Source of the DNA: Candidatus Liptonbacteria bacterium
GTDB taxonomy: Bacteria > Patescibacteriota > Minisyncoccia > UBA6257 > 2-01-FULL-56-20
Direction: 5' to 3'
Assembly: GCA_016212635.1 (NCBI GenBank)
Contig: JACRFR010000018.1
Coordinates: 14,061-78,060 of the forward strand
Length of the DNA stretch: 64,000 bases
Notes under the pieces: model-generated
Told to the model about the DNA's origin: nothing
The model's input: the letters and a program-made list of their open reading frames with translations, nothing else
The model's database searches: none
Shown: in pieces, positions 57,725-64,000 of the stretch
Position numbering within the stretch: the first letter of the stretch is position 1
How the letters are laid out: the number at the start of each line of letters is the position of its first letter
Translations under genes and position numbers: made by a program

Positions 57725-58933
57725 ATGTTCGACCTAAAAGATCTATCCAAGGCGATCAAGCAGATCGCGGAAGAAAAAAGCCTGCCTCCGGAGACTATTC
57801 TGGAAGCGATAGAATTATCCGTCGCCGCCGCGTATAAAAAAGAGTATGGCAAACGCGGGGAGGTGATCCGCGCCAAGCTTAACCCTACGACCGGGGAGCT
57901 GAACTTCTGGCAGGTCAAAACGGTGGTCGATCCCAGCGAGGTTCGGATAATTGCGGAAGGCGATGAGAAGGCCTTGAACGAACCACCAGACGTAGAGGGG
58001 GAGACGAAACTGCCGCGTTATAACTCCGATCGTCATTTGCTTCTGGCAGAAGCCAAGGATATCAAGCCGGATGCGGTACCGGAAGAAGAAATCTCTTTTC
58101 CGCTCCAGACCCGCGCGGATTTCGGGCGCATTGCCGCGCAGACAGCCAAGCAAGTTATCTTACAGAAATTACGAGAGTCAGAGCGCACCTCCATATTGAA
58201 TGAGTGGCGGGACAAAGAGGGCCAGATCGTGAGCGGTATCGTGCAGCGTTTCGAGCGAGGGCACGTGTACATAGATCTGGGCCGGACCACCGGTGTAATG
58301 TTCGCCAACGAGTCCATTCCGGGCGAGCACTATCGCGCCGGAGAGCGTCTCCGCTTTTTGGTTTTGGCAGTTCAGGAGGACACTCGCCTGCCAGGCATTA
58401 TTCTTAGCCGGGCCAACCCCAAATTCGTAACCAAATTGTTCGAGCTGGAAGTGCCGGAACTTTCCGACGGGACTTGTGAAATTAAGTTGATCGCCCGGGA
58501 GCCGGGGAGCCGCACTAAAGTCGCGGTGTCTTCGAAGGTGGAAGGCGTGGACCCGGTCGGCGCGTTCGTAGGCCAGCGCGGCACCCGAGTTATGGCTGTC
58601 AATAATGAACTAGGCCAAGAGAAGATCGATATTATAGAGTGGTCGGATGATCAGGATAAGTTCCTGGCCAACTCTCTTTCGCCGGCCAAGGTTCAGAGAG
58701 TGGAGGTTTTGCCGCGCCGGGAAGCGCGAGCTTACGTGATCGACGACCAACTGTCTTTAGCCATCGGCCGGGGTGGGCAGAATGTCCGGCTGGCGGCTAA
58801 GCTAACCGGTTGGAAGATCGATGTCCGCTCCCAAAGCCGGCCGGAAGAAGTGCAGGAAGGAGGTATCGCCGGGTTGCATGAAGCCGACGGCGACTCCGCC
58901 GCCGGTCCCGAGAAAGAAGTGATCTCCGAGTAA
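57725..58933 (+). CDS. nusA: transcription termination/antitermination factor NusA
   Basis: 402 residues. The N-terminal polymerase-binding domain (MFDLKDLSKAIKQIAEEKSLPPETILEAIELSVAAAYKKEYG) is followed by the S1 domain (about 155-225: VSGIVQRFERGHVYIDLGRTTGVM) and two KH domains (GAFVGQRGTRVMAVNNELGQEKIDIIEW and SLAIGRGGQNVRLAAKLTGWKIDV). The end is a short acidic tail; no C-terminal acidic repeats. An insertion of about 45 residues around 85-120 lengthens the N-terminal domain. Start ATG at 57725, 76 bp after MITE copy 4. Confidence 0.94.
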   Translation: MFDLKDLSKAIKQIAEEKSLPPETILEAIELSVAAAYKKEYGKRGEVIRAKLNPTTGELNFWQVKTVVDPSEVRIIAEGDEKALNEPPDVEGETKLPRYNSDRHLLLAEAKDIKPDAVPEEEISFPLQTRADFGRIAAQTAKQVILQKLRESERTSILNEWRDKEGQIVSGIVQRFERGHVYIDLGRTTGVMFANESIPGEHYRAGERLRFLVLAVQEDTRLPGIILSRANPKFVTKLFELEVPELSDGTCEIKLIAREPGSRTKVAVSSKVEGVDPVGAFVGQRGTRVMAVNNELGQEKIDIIEWSDDQDKFLANSLSPAKVQRVEVLPRREARAYVIDDQLSLAIGRGGQNVRLAAKLTGWKIDVRSQSRPEEVQEGGIAGLHEADGDSAAGPEKEVISE

Positions 58934-59033
58934 AAAAAGACGGAGCCTTACGACAATAGTCAACCTGCGCGCGTAGAATAAAAAGCAATTCGCATGCGCT
59001 ATTCGTCAAGCATATCCACATAGTTTATTAAGC

Positions 59034-61004
59034 ATGATCAACATCTACTATCTCACACTAATTCCGGTTGCAGTCGCAATCCTTTATAGCGCTTACATCG
59101 CCCTTTGGCTTCGCAAGCAGCCGGCCGGATCGGCCGAGGCTCAAACAATTTCTCGCGCCATCCAGGAAGGTTCGGCCGCTTATCTTAATCGACAATATAA
59201 AACCGTGGCGGCGGTGGCGGTGGTTCTGGTAGTTTTGATTTTCTTTTTAAGCCGTAACTCCGCCCTGGGATTCATTATTGGCGCGGTGGCTTCGGCCTTG
59301 GCGGGTTATATTGGCATGAACGTCGCCGTTCGATCCAACGCCAAGACTACGGAAGCCGCCCGAGCTGGTCTGGCACCAGCCTTAAATTTAGCTTTCCGCG
59401 CCGGCTCGGTAACCGGTTTTTTGGTGGTCGCCCTGGGGCTGCTTGCAGTGGCCGGATTCTTTTTAGGCACCGGTGACACCAAGGCACTGATCGGTTTGGG
59501 ATTCGGCGCCAGTTTGATCTCGATCTTCGCTCGTCTGGGCGGGGGCATTTTTACTAAAGCCGCCGATGTCGGCACCGATCTGGTCGGCAAGGTAGAGGCC
59601 GGCATTCCGGAAGACGATCCGCGAAACCCAGGCGTTATTGCCGATAATGTGGGAGACAATGTGGGGGATTGTGCGGGTATGGCCGCCGACCTATTCGAAA
59701 CTTATGCGGTAACACTGACCGCGGCCCTCTTATTGGGCTCCGCAATGTTCTCGGGAGTACAACTTGCCTTTCCCTTGATCCTCGGCGGCCTGGCGATCAT
59801 CGCGTCAATTGCCGGCAGCTTCTTTGTGCGCGTCGGAGCCGGAGGAAACATCATGAACGCACTTTATAAAGGCCTGCTCGCGTCGCTTATCCTGTCCGCC
59901 ATTCTATTTTATTTTGCAACCAGCTATGTTTTCCCGGCCAAAACGGAGGCCATCTTCGGTGCGGCCATGGTGGGTCTAGTGGTGACCGCGCTCATGGTAG
60001 TCATCACCGACTACTATACCGCCAAACAGTACCGTCCGGTCCGAAGCATTGCGGAAGCGTCTCGTGGCGGCCATGGGACGAATATAATTCTAGGCTTGGC
60101 GGTGAGCATGGAATCGACCTTCCTGCCGGTAGTAGTGATCGTCGGAGGAATCCTAACCGCCTTTGCGTTCGCCGGTTTGTACGGAATCGCGATAGCGGCT
60201 ACGGCGATGCTTTCGGTCGCCGGCATGATCGTAGCCATCGATTCTTTCGGGCCGATCACCGACAACGCGGGCGGCATCGCGGAAATGACCAACGCGCCGG
60301 AAAACACGCGCAGCATTACCGACGCCCTGGATGCGGTGGGCAATACCACCAAGGCGATAACTAAGGGCTACGCCATCGCTTCGGCCGGTCTCGCGGCCCT
60401 GGTTCTCTTCGTGGGCTATATCCAGGAGTTATCGGCTGCGTCCAAAGTGGTGATCTTCGAGCTGCAAGACCCGGTCGTTTTAACCGGCCTGTTCTTGGGC
60501 GCCGCGTTGCCCTACTTGTTCTCATCCTTCGCGATGCGTTCCGTGGGCCGAGCGGCCGGCGCGGTGGTGGAAGAAATCCGGCGCCAGTTTCGCGAGATCC
60601 AGGGCTTGATGGCAGGCCAGGCCAAGCCGGAGTACGGACGGGCAGTCGACATCGTGACCCGCGCGGCCCTCAAAGAAATGATCATCCCCGCGGTTTTGCC
60701 GATCCTGGCAGTGCTGGCAGTCGGGCTGATCTTGGGCCCGGCGGCCCTGGGCGGATTTTTGATCGGAGCCATAATCTCCGGCTTATTCATCGCGATTTCC
60801 ATGACCTCCGGCGGGGCCGCTTGGGACAACGCCAAGAAGTACATCGAAGCCGGCAACTTCGGCGGCAAAGGTTCCGAAGCCCACAAAGCCGCGGTGACCG
60901 GCGACACCGTTGGTGATCCCTACAAAGATACGGCTGGTCCGGCCATCAATCCGCTGATCAAAGTGATTAATATAGTGGCTCTGTTGCTAGTTCCGTTCCT
61001 TTAA
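59034..61004 (+). CDS. hppA: membrane-bound proton-pumping pyrophosphatase
   Basis: 656 residues with about 15 predicted helices. The pyrophosphate/metal-binding motif EDDPRNPGVIADNVGDNVGDCAGM, SFGPITDNAGGIAEM and the C-terminal GAAWDNAKKYIE and GDTVGDPYKDTAGPA are all present. GNTTKA carries lysine at the position that is alanine in potassium-dependent enzymes, so the potassium-independent, proton-pumping class is indicated. It couples pyrophosphate hydrolysis to ion pumping across the inner membrane, a useful energy source for a reduced metabolism. Start ATG at 59034 (MINIYYLTLIPVAVAILYSAYI). Confidence 0.95.
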   Translation: MINIYYLTLIPVAVAILYSAYIALWLRKQPAGSAEAQTISRAIQEGSAAYLNRQYKTVAAVAVVLVVLIFFLSRNSALGFIIGAVASALAGYIGMNVAVRSNAKTTEAARAGLAPALNLAFRAGSVTGFLVVALGLLAVAGFFLGTGDTKALIGLGFGASLISIFARLGGGIFTKAADVGTDLVGKVEAGIPEDDPRNPGVIADNVGDNVGDCAGMAADLFETYAVTLTAALLLGSAMFSGVQLAFPLILGGLAIIASIAGSFFVRVGAGGNIMNALYKGLLASLILSAILFYFATSYVFPAKTEAIFGAAMVGLVVTALMVVITDYYTAKQYRPVRSIAEASRGGHGTNIILGLAVSMESTFLPVVVIVGGILTAFAFAGLYGIAIAATAMLSVAGMIVAIDSFGPITDNAGGIAEMTNAPENTRSITDALDAVGNTTKAITKGYAIASAGLAALVLFVGYIQELSAASKVVIFELQDPVVLTGLFLGAALPYLFSSFAMRSVGRAAGAVVEEIRRQFREIQGLMAGQAKPEYGRAVDIVTRAALKEMIIPAVLPILAVLAVGLILGPAALGGFLIGAIISGLFIAISMTSGGAAWDNAKKYIEAGNFGGKGSEAHKAAVTGDTVGDPYKDTAGPAINPLIKVINIVALLLVPFL

Positions 61005-61010
61005 GCTGAT

Positions 61011-61050
61011 TGCGAATTACTCGCGAATCTATACGCGAATGGTCGCGAAT
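61011..61050. repeat. four phased CGCGAAT repeats before clpP
   Basis: TGCGAAT (61011), CGCGAAT (61022, 61034, 61044), with starts spaced 11, 12 and 10 bp. It is the mirror of the array before yebC (22833-22870). AT-rich sequence between it and the clpP ATG could hold a promoter. Confidence 0.5.
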
Positions 61051-61102
61051 TGGCGGTCATTAAAGATTTGTAATAATTATTGATTGGTGATAAATTACTC
61101 TT

Positions 61103-61687
61103 ATGAACTTAGTCCCTATCGTTATCGAAAAATCTCCCCACGGGGAAAGGGCTTATGATATTTACTCCCACCTGCTCAAAGAGCGGATAATATTTTTGGG
61201 CGGGCCGGTGAACGATATCGTAGCCAACTCGATCATCGCCCAACTCTTGTTTTTAGAGCACGAGGATCCCAAGAAAGACATTAAGCTTTACATCAACACG
61301 CCGGGCGGTTCGGTTACGGCGGGACTCGCGATCTACGACACCATGCAGTACGTCAAACCGGACGTAGTAACCATCTGTGTCGGCATGGCGGCTTCCATGG
61401 GCGCAGTGCTCCTGGCCGCCGGTAAGAAAGGCAAGCGTTTTGCTTTGCCCAACGCGGAAATTCTTTTGCATCAAGTAATGGGCGGCGTGGAAGGCCAGGC
61501 GATCGAGGTGGAGATCACCGCCAGGCACATCATCAAGATCAAGGATAAGTTGAATCAGATCCTGGCCAAGCATACCGGGAAAAGCATCGCCCAGATCGAG
61601 AAAGATACCGATCGAGATTTTTATATGTCCGCGGTGGACGCCAAAGAATACGGCTTGATCGATTCCATCGTCAAACCTGCCAGGTAG
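61103..61687 (+). CDS. clpP: ATP-dependent Clp protease proteolytic subunit
   Basis: 194 residues. The catalytic triad Ser98 (GMAASMGAV), His123 (LLHQVMGG) and Asp172 (DRDFYMSA) is complete; NLVPIVIEKSPHGERAYDIYSHLLKERI is the usual N-terminus. With ClpX or ClpC (not in the window) it degrades unfolded or tagged proteins. Good terminator downstream (61729). The CGCGAAT array upstream may be regulatory. Confidence 0.96.
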   Translation: MNLVPIVIEKSPHGERAYDIYSHLLKERIIFLGGPVNDIVANSIIAQLLFLEHEDPKKDIKLYINTPGGSVTAGLAIYDTMQYVKPDVVTICVGMAASMGAVLLAAGKKGKRFALPNAEILLHQVMGGVEGQAIEVEITARHIIKIKDKLNQILAKHTGKSIAQIEKDTDRDFYMSAVDAKEYGLIDSIVKPAR

Positions 61688-61728
61688 TAGACGAGAATTT
61701 AGAAGTGAGAATATAGAATTAAGGTAAG

Positions 61729-61760
61729 AGAGGGGCCCCGAAGCGGGGGGCCTCTGTTTT
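61729..61760 (+). terminator. clpP rho-independent terminator
   Basis: AGAGGGGCCCCG (61729-61740) and CGGGGGGCCTCT (61744-61755), a stem with a small internal mismatch and three-base loop, then GTTTT. Confidence 0.7.
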
Positions 61761-61792
61761 ATTACATCGGGGCGGCGTGATACAATAAACTC

Positions 61793-63022
61793 ATGGCGAA
61801 AATCACCCGACCTAGCGACAATCCGGAAAAACTTTTAGCCCTGGTCGACCGCTGGGTGGAGAAGATATACCCGAATCGGGAAGCATTTTTGGAGCGTCTT
61901 CGGCGCGGCGGTAAACTGGTTATTTACTTGGGTTTCGATCCGACTAGTCCCCACCTGCATTTTGGCCACGCAGTGCCGCTTTTCGCCCTGCGTGAGTTTC
62001 AACGTGCCGGTCACAGAGTCATTCTGCTCTTGGGCGACTTTACCGCGCGAATTGGCGATCCGACCGATAAACTTTCCCCCCGGCAGCCACTTTCGGCGGC
62101 TCAAGTGCGGGCCAATCTACGTACCTATCGCGTGCAGGCTGGCAAAATACTGAAACTTACCGGACCCAATGCCGCCCGCTTAGAGCGGAACAGCAAGTGG
62201 CTGGAGAAGATGTCTTTTACGGATGTGACTCGACTGGCGCAGAACGTGACCGTCCAGCAAATGATCGAGCGGGACATGTTCCAGGAGCGGCTCAAGGCCG
62301 GCAAACCGATCGGCCTGCATGAATTTTTATACCCACTGATGCAGGGTTATGACTCGGTGGCCATGAGAGTAGATCTAGAAATCTGCGGCAACGACCAAAC
62401 ATTTAATGCGTTGATGGGCCGAACCCTGGTGCGCCTGCTCCAGCATCGGGAAAAGTTCGTGGCCACCCTGCGCTTGCTGGTCGATCCCAAGAGCGGCAAG
62501 AAGGTTTCCAAAACCGAAGGGGGACTGATCAATCTAGATGATTCCTCCCAGGATATCGTGGGCAAAGTCATGGCCCTGGGAGATGCTCCCATGTTCGAAT
62601 TCGCCAAACTCTCGACCGATATGTCTCTCCTGCGCATCGCGGAGCTCCAGGAGGGGGTCAATGCGGGTACGCTTAACCCGCGGGACGCCAAGCTTGAGAT
62701 TGCGCAATACGCGGCGGCGATCATTCATGGCGAGAAGAAAGCGGGCCGAGCCGCGCAGAATTTTTTGAGGACCTTTTCCGAGGGAGTGCCCGAGGATATT
62801 CCGGATTTACGCTTGGCGACCGGCAGTATGTCGGCCGCGGATCTGGTTTTCACTTCCGGCACGGTTAAAAGCAAGGCAGAGGCCTGGCGGTTGGTAGCCC
62901 AGGGCGCGCTAGAGGTCGCTGGTGAGAACATCCGCGACCCGCGGGCCGCACTCTCGCTCCAGACGGGCCAAATCGTAAAAATCGGCAAGCGGAGGTTTTT
63001 CAAAATAAAGACCAGGAAGTGA
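61793..63022 (+). CDS. tyrS: tyrosyl-tRNA synthetase
   Basis: 409 residues. HLHFGH (54-59) is the HIGH-type motif, GDPTDKLSPR and QGYDSVAMRVDLEICGNDQ match the tyrosine pocket, and KKVSK (236-240) is the KMSKS loop. The C-terminal S4-like domain (SAADLVFTSGTVKSKAEAWRLVAQGALEVAG) binds tRNA. The D-L-E-x-G-G-x-D-Q segment is D-L-E-I-C-G-N-D-Q here, with Cys in the first Gly place, still compatible with function. It charges tRNA-Tyr in the cytoplasm. Start ATG at 61793, 33 bp after the terminator. Confidence 0.93.
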   Translation: MAKITRPSDNPEKLLALVDRWVEKIYPNREAFLERLRRGGKLVIYLGFDPTSPHLHFGHAVPLFALREFQRAGHRVILLLGDFTARIGDPTDKLSPRQPLSAAQVRANLRTYRVQAGKILKLTGPNAARLERNSKWLEKMSFTDVTRLAQNVTVQQMIERDMFQERLKAGKPIGLHEFLYPLMQGYDSVAMRVDLEICGNDQTFNALMGRTLVRLLQHREKFVATLRLLVDPKSGKKVSKTEGGLINLDDSSQDIVGKVMALGDAPMFEFAKLSTDMSLLRIAELQEGVNAGTLNPRDAKLEIAQYAAAIIHGEKKAGRAAQNFLRTFSEGVPEDIPDLRLATGSMSAADLVFTSGTVKSKAEAWRLVAQGALEVAGENIRDPRAALSLQTGQIVKIGKRRFFKIKTRK

Positions 63023-63066
63023 TACTGACAGCGCGCACTTATTTTCGCTGTGTTCTTGTTCCCTTG

Positions 63067-63104
63067 ATAATCTCCCTTTCGACGGCCGTCGAAAGGGAGA
63101 TTAT
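63067..63104. repeat. 38-bp perfect palindrome between tyrS and the deaminase
   Basis: ATAATCTCCCTTTCGACGG (63067-63085) is directly followed by its exact reverse complement (63086-63104), no spacer. It lies between convergent genes and would be a strong hairpin in either transcript, so a bidirectional terminator is possible; there is no clear T-run after it. Confidence 0.85.
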
Positions 63105-63132
63105 GGGTTTCTGGGAGAAGAAGTGCGGGGCG

Positions 63133-63699
63133 TCATTTCTGCTGCGGATCGTCTTGGTATAACTCCAATAATTCTTGGAGCGTTCTTTCTTCGCTTAGCA
63201 CCTCCGGTCCGCCGTCGTTCGCGTTACAGATGATCGTATCCGCTCTTATAAATCCTTCTTGAAGCAGAGCGCGCAGCACATTTCGGCAATCTTGGCAGGG
63301 GTGCAATGCGCGGCGCGCCTTGGTGGGGTCGCCGGTACTTATTTCCCTGGAGATGGTTGCTATGGCTACGATAACTTTGGCCCATCTGCGCGCGGCATCC
63401 AGAACATTCCGTTCCGCGCACCGCTTATCTTCGTCTCTGGTTTCCCCTGGCGCCGGTTTGAAGTTGTAGGCTTGATACACCCCATACTCTCCCTCCGCTT
63501 GGTCTGGCTCTATGCCCATAGCGGCACAACCAACCTTGAACGGAGGGTCGCGGTGAGAAACCGCATTCCGACGGGACCAAGCTGCAGCCTGAATCAACTC
63601 ACTTCGGTGCTCGTGATAATATCGGAGGGCATCCTGCCATTGTTCGGGCGCAACAACGAACTCGGCCAGCTCTTTTCCCGAAGGTGCCATCTCAATCAT
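63133..63699 (-). CDS. cytidine deaminase-like zinc hydrolase
   Basis: 188 residues. Zinc-binding C-A-E (Cys94, Glu96 in RCAERNVL) and P-C-x-x-C (Pro134-Cys135, Cys138 in HPCQDCRNVL) define the cytidine/deoxycytidylate deaminase fold; the catalytic Glu is present. The N-terminal 40 residues (EMAPSGKELAEFVVAPEQWQDAL) are an extra helical part. It is longer than homotetrameric CDA (~130), so it may act on another substrate, for example a nucleotide or base derivative. Cytosolic pyrimidine salvage is the likely setting. Start ATG at 63699. Confidence 0.8.
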   Translation of the reverse strand: MIEMAPSGKELAEFVVAPEQWQDALRYYHEHRSELIQAAAWSRRNAVSHRDPPFKVGCAAMGIEPDQAEGEYGVYQAYNFKPAPGETRDEDKRCAERNVLDAARRWAKVIVAIATISREISTGDPTKARRALHPCQDCRNVLRALLQEGFIRADTIICNANDGGPEVLSEERTLQELLELYQDDPQQK

Positions 63700-64000
63700 A
63701 AAGGATTTATAGGGGTATGTTCCACCAGCCGATAAGTTGCGTTGCTGCTCGTCAGAAGATTTAGAACTTTATCCAAAATAGTCATCCGGAGCGGGTGAGC
63801 GGAATCGCCCCGTCATTCGACGGGGCGTCCGGTCGGATGACCGGACGAACCCACATTTAGGGTTAAGGAAAAATCGGTGTGTTTTTTTCGACGGCCGTTA
63901 GACGAAAAGACTTGATACTATCGATTTCTTTCGTCTGAGTTGACCCGCAGATAGACATCGGGAAGTCTATCTGCATGAGAAAACACAATAGACGGTGCGA
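63700..64000. other. 301-bp terminal stretch with hairpins, no gene seen
   Basis: Four hairpins in a row: CGCCCCGTC/GACGGGGCG (63806-63827), CGTCCGGTC/GACCGGACG (63826-63847, sharing two bases with the first), AGACGAAA/TTTCGTCT (63900-63936) and GCAGATAGAC/GTCTATCTGC (63947-63974). ACGGCCGT inside 63890-63899 recalls the centre of the 38-bp palindrome. A gene may begin beyond the window. Confidence 0.6.

Noticed and set aside
1..64000. Prophage or integrative conjugative element covering the accessory region
   Set aside because: No integrase, terminase, capsid, relaxase or att-like long direct repeats were seen.

Overview
This window reads as a chromosomal stretch of a small-genome bacterium, most likely a member of the Candidate Phyla Radiation (Patescibacteria). 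That placement is inference. It rests on a standard code with TGA read as stop, compact versions of many core genes, the PrgI/VirB4/VirB6-like secretion locus that is common in that group, a cysteine-rich protein of a type I associate with these genomes, an intein-bearing UvrD, and in-frame repeat insertions inside conserved genes. No rRNA, tRNA, CRISPR array, prophage or transposase gene was found.

Layout. 0-13 kb is mostly minus-strand housekeeping: a partial amino-acid permease, a beta-CASP nuclease, a Mur ligase, a DUF3800 protein, ruvA, rpsT (+), holA, pyrG, an orphan sensor kinase, polA, tsaE and a lamin-tail-domain protein. 13.4-18.5 kb is an AT-richer defence block: a type III restriction-modification pair (res and mod) with an NYN-domain protein between them. 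18.5-24.3 kb carries ruvB, a strongly promoted structured RNA gene, a PilB/GspE ATPase, a Tat-like exported protein, yebC, ruvC and a small acidic protein. 24.5-31.6 kb is a class A penicillin-binding protein followed by an origin-type cluster: dnaN and dnaA leftward, rpmH-rnpA-yidC-khpB rightward. 31.6-44.3 kb is a nine-gene minus-strand locus resembling the inner-membrane part of a type IV secretion system. 44.5-50.5 kb has rsmA, uvrD with a 362-residue intein, a LysM/M23 peptidase and a TrmB-type regulator. 50.5-57 kb is an accessory region rich in long perfect hairpins, with the cysteine-rich protein, a MntA/HepT toxin-antitoxin pair, comM, a paired iteron/DnaA-box region and a LAGLIDADG protein. 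57-64 kb returns to core genes: yraN, nusA, hppA, clpP, tyrS and a cytidine-deaminase-like protein.

The most striking theme is repeats. Four short elements share the terminal inverted repeat GGCGCTGTTCG and are bounded by 8-9 bp direct repeats. One of them has replaced the C-terminus of polA and left the native tail of the gene intact just downstream. A second copy, differing by one base, sits in frame near the start codon of a small gene, and removing it on paper restores a clean reading frame. Several other palindromic families lie between genes and inside reading frames. Three short transcription units (about 3.3, 16.0 and 19.6 kb) look like unannotated small RNAs; two of them carry perfect DnaA boxes in or next to their promoters.

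Working together: ruvA/B/C (scattered over 20 kb), polA, holA, dnaA, dnaN and uvrD cover replication and recombination. The penicillin-binding protein, Mur ligase and M23 peptidase cover the wall. PilB, ComM and the secretion locus could together serve surface attachment or DNA uptake, but no coupling protein, relaxase or pilin is visible here.
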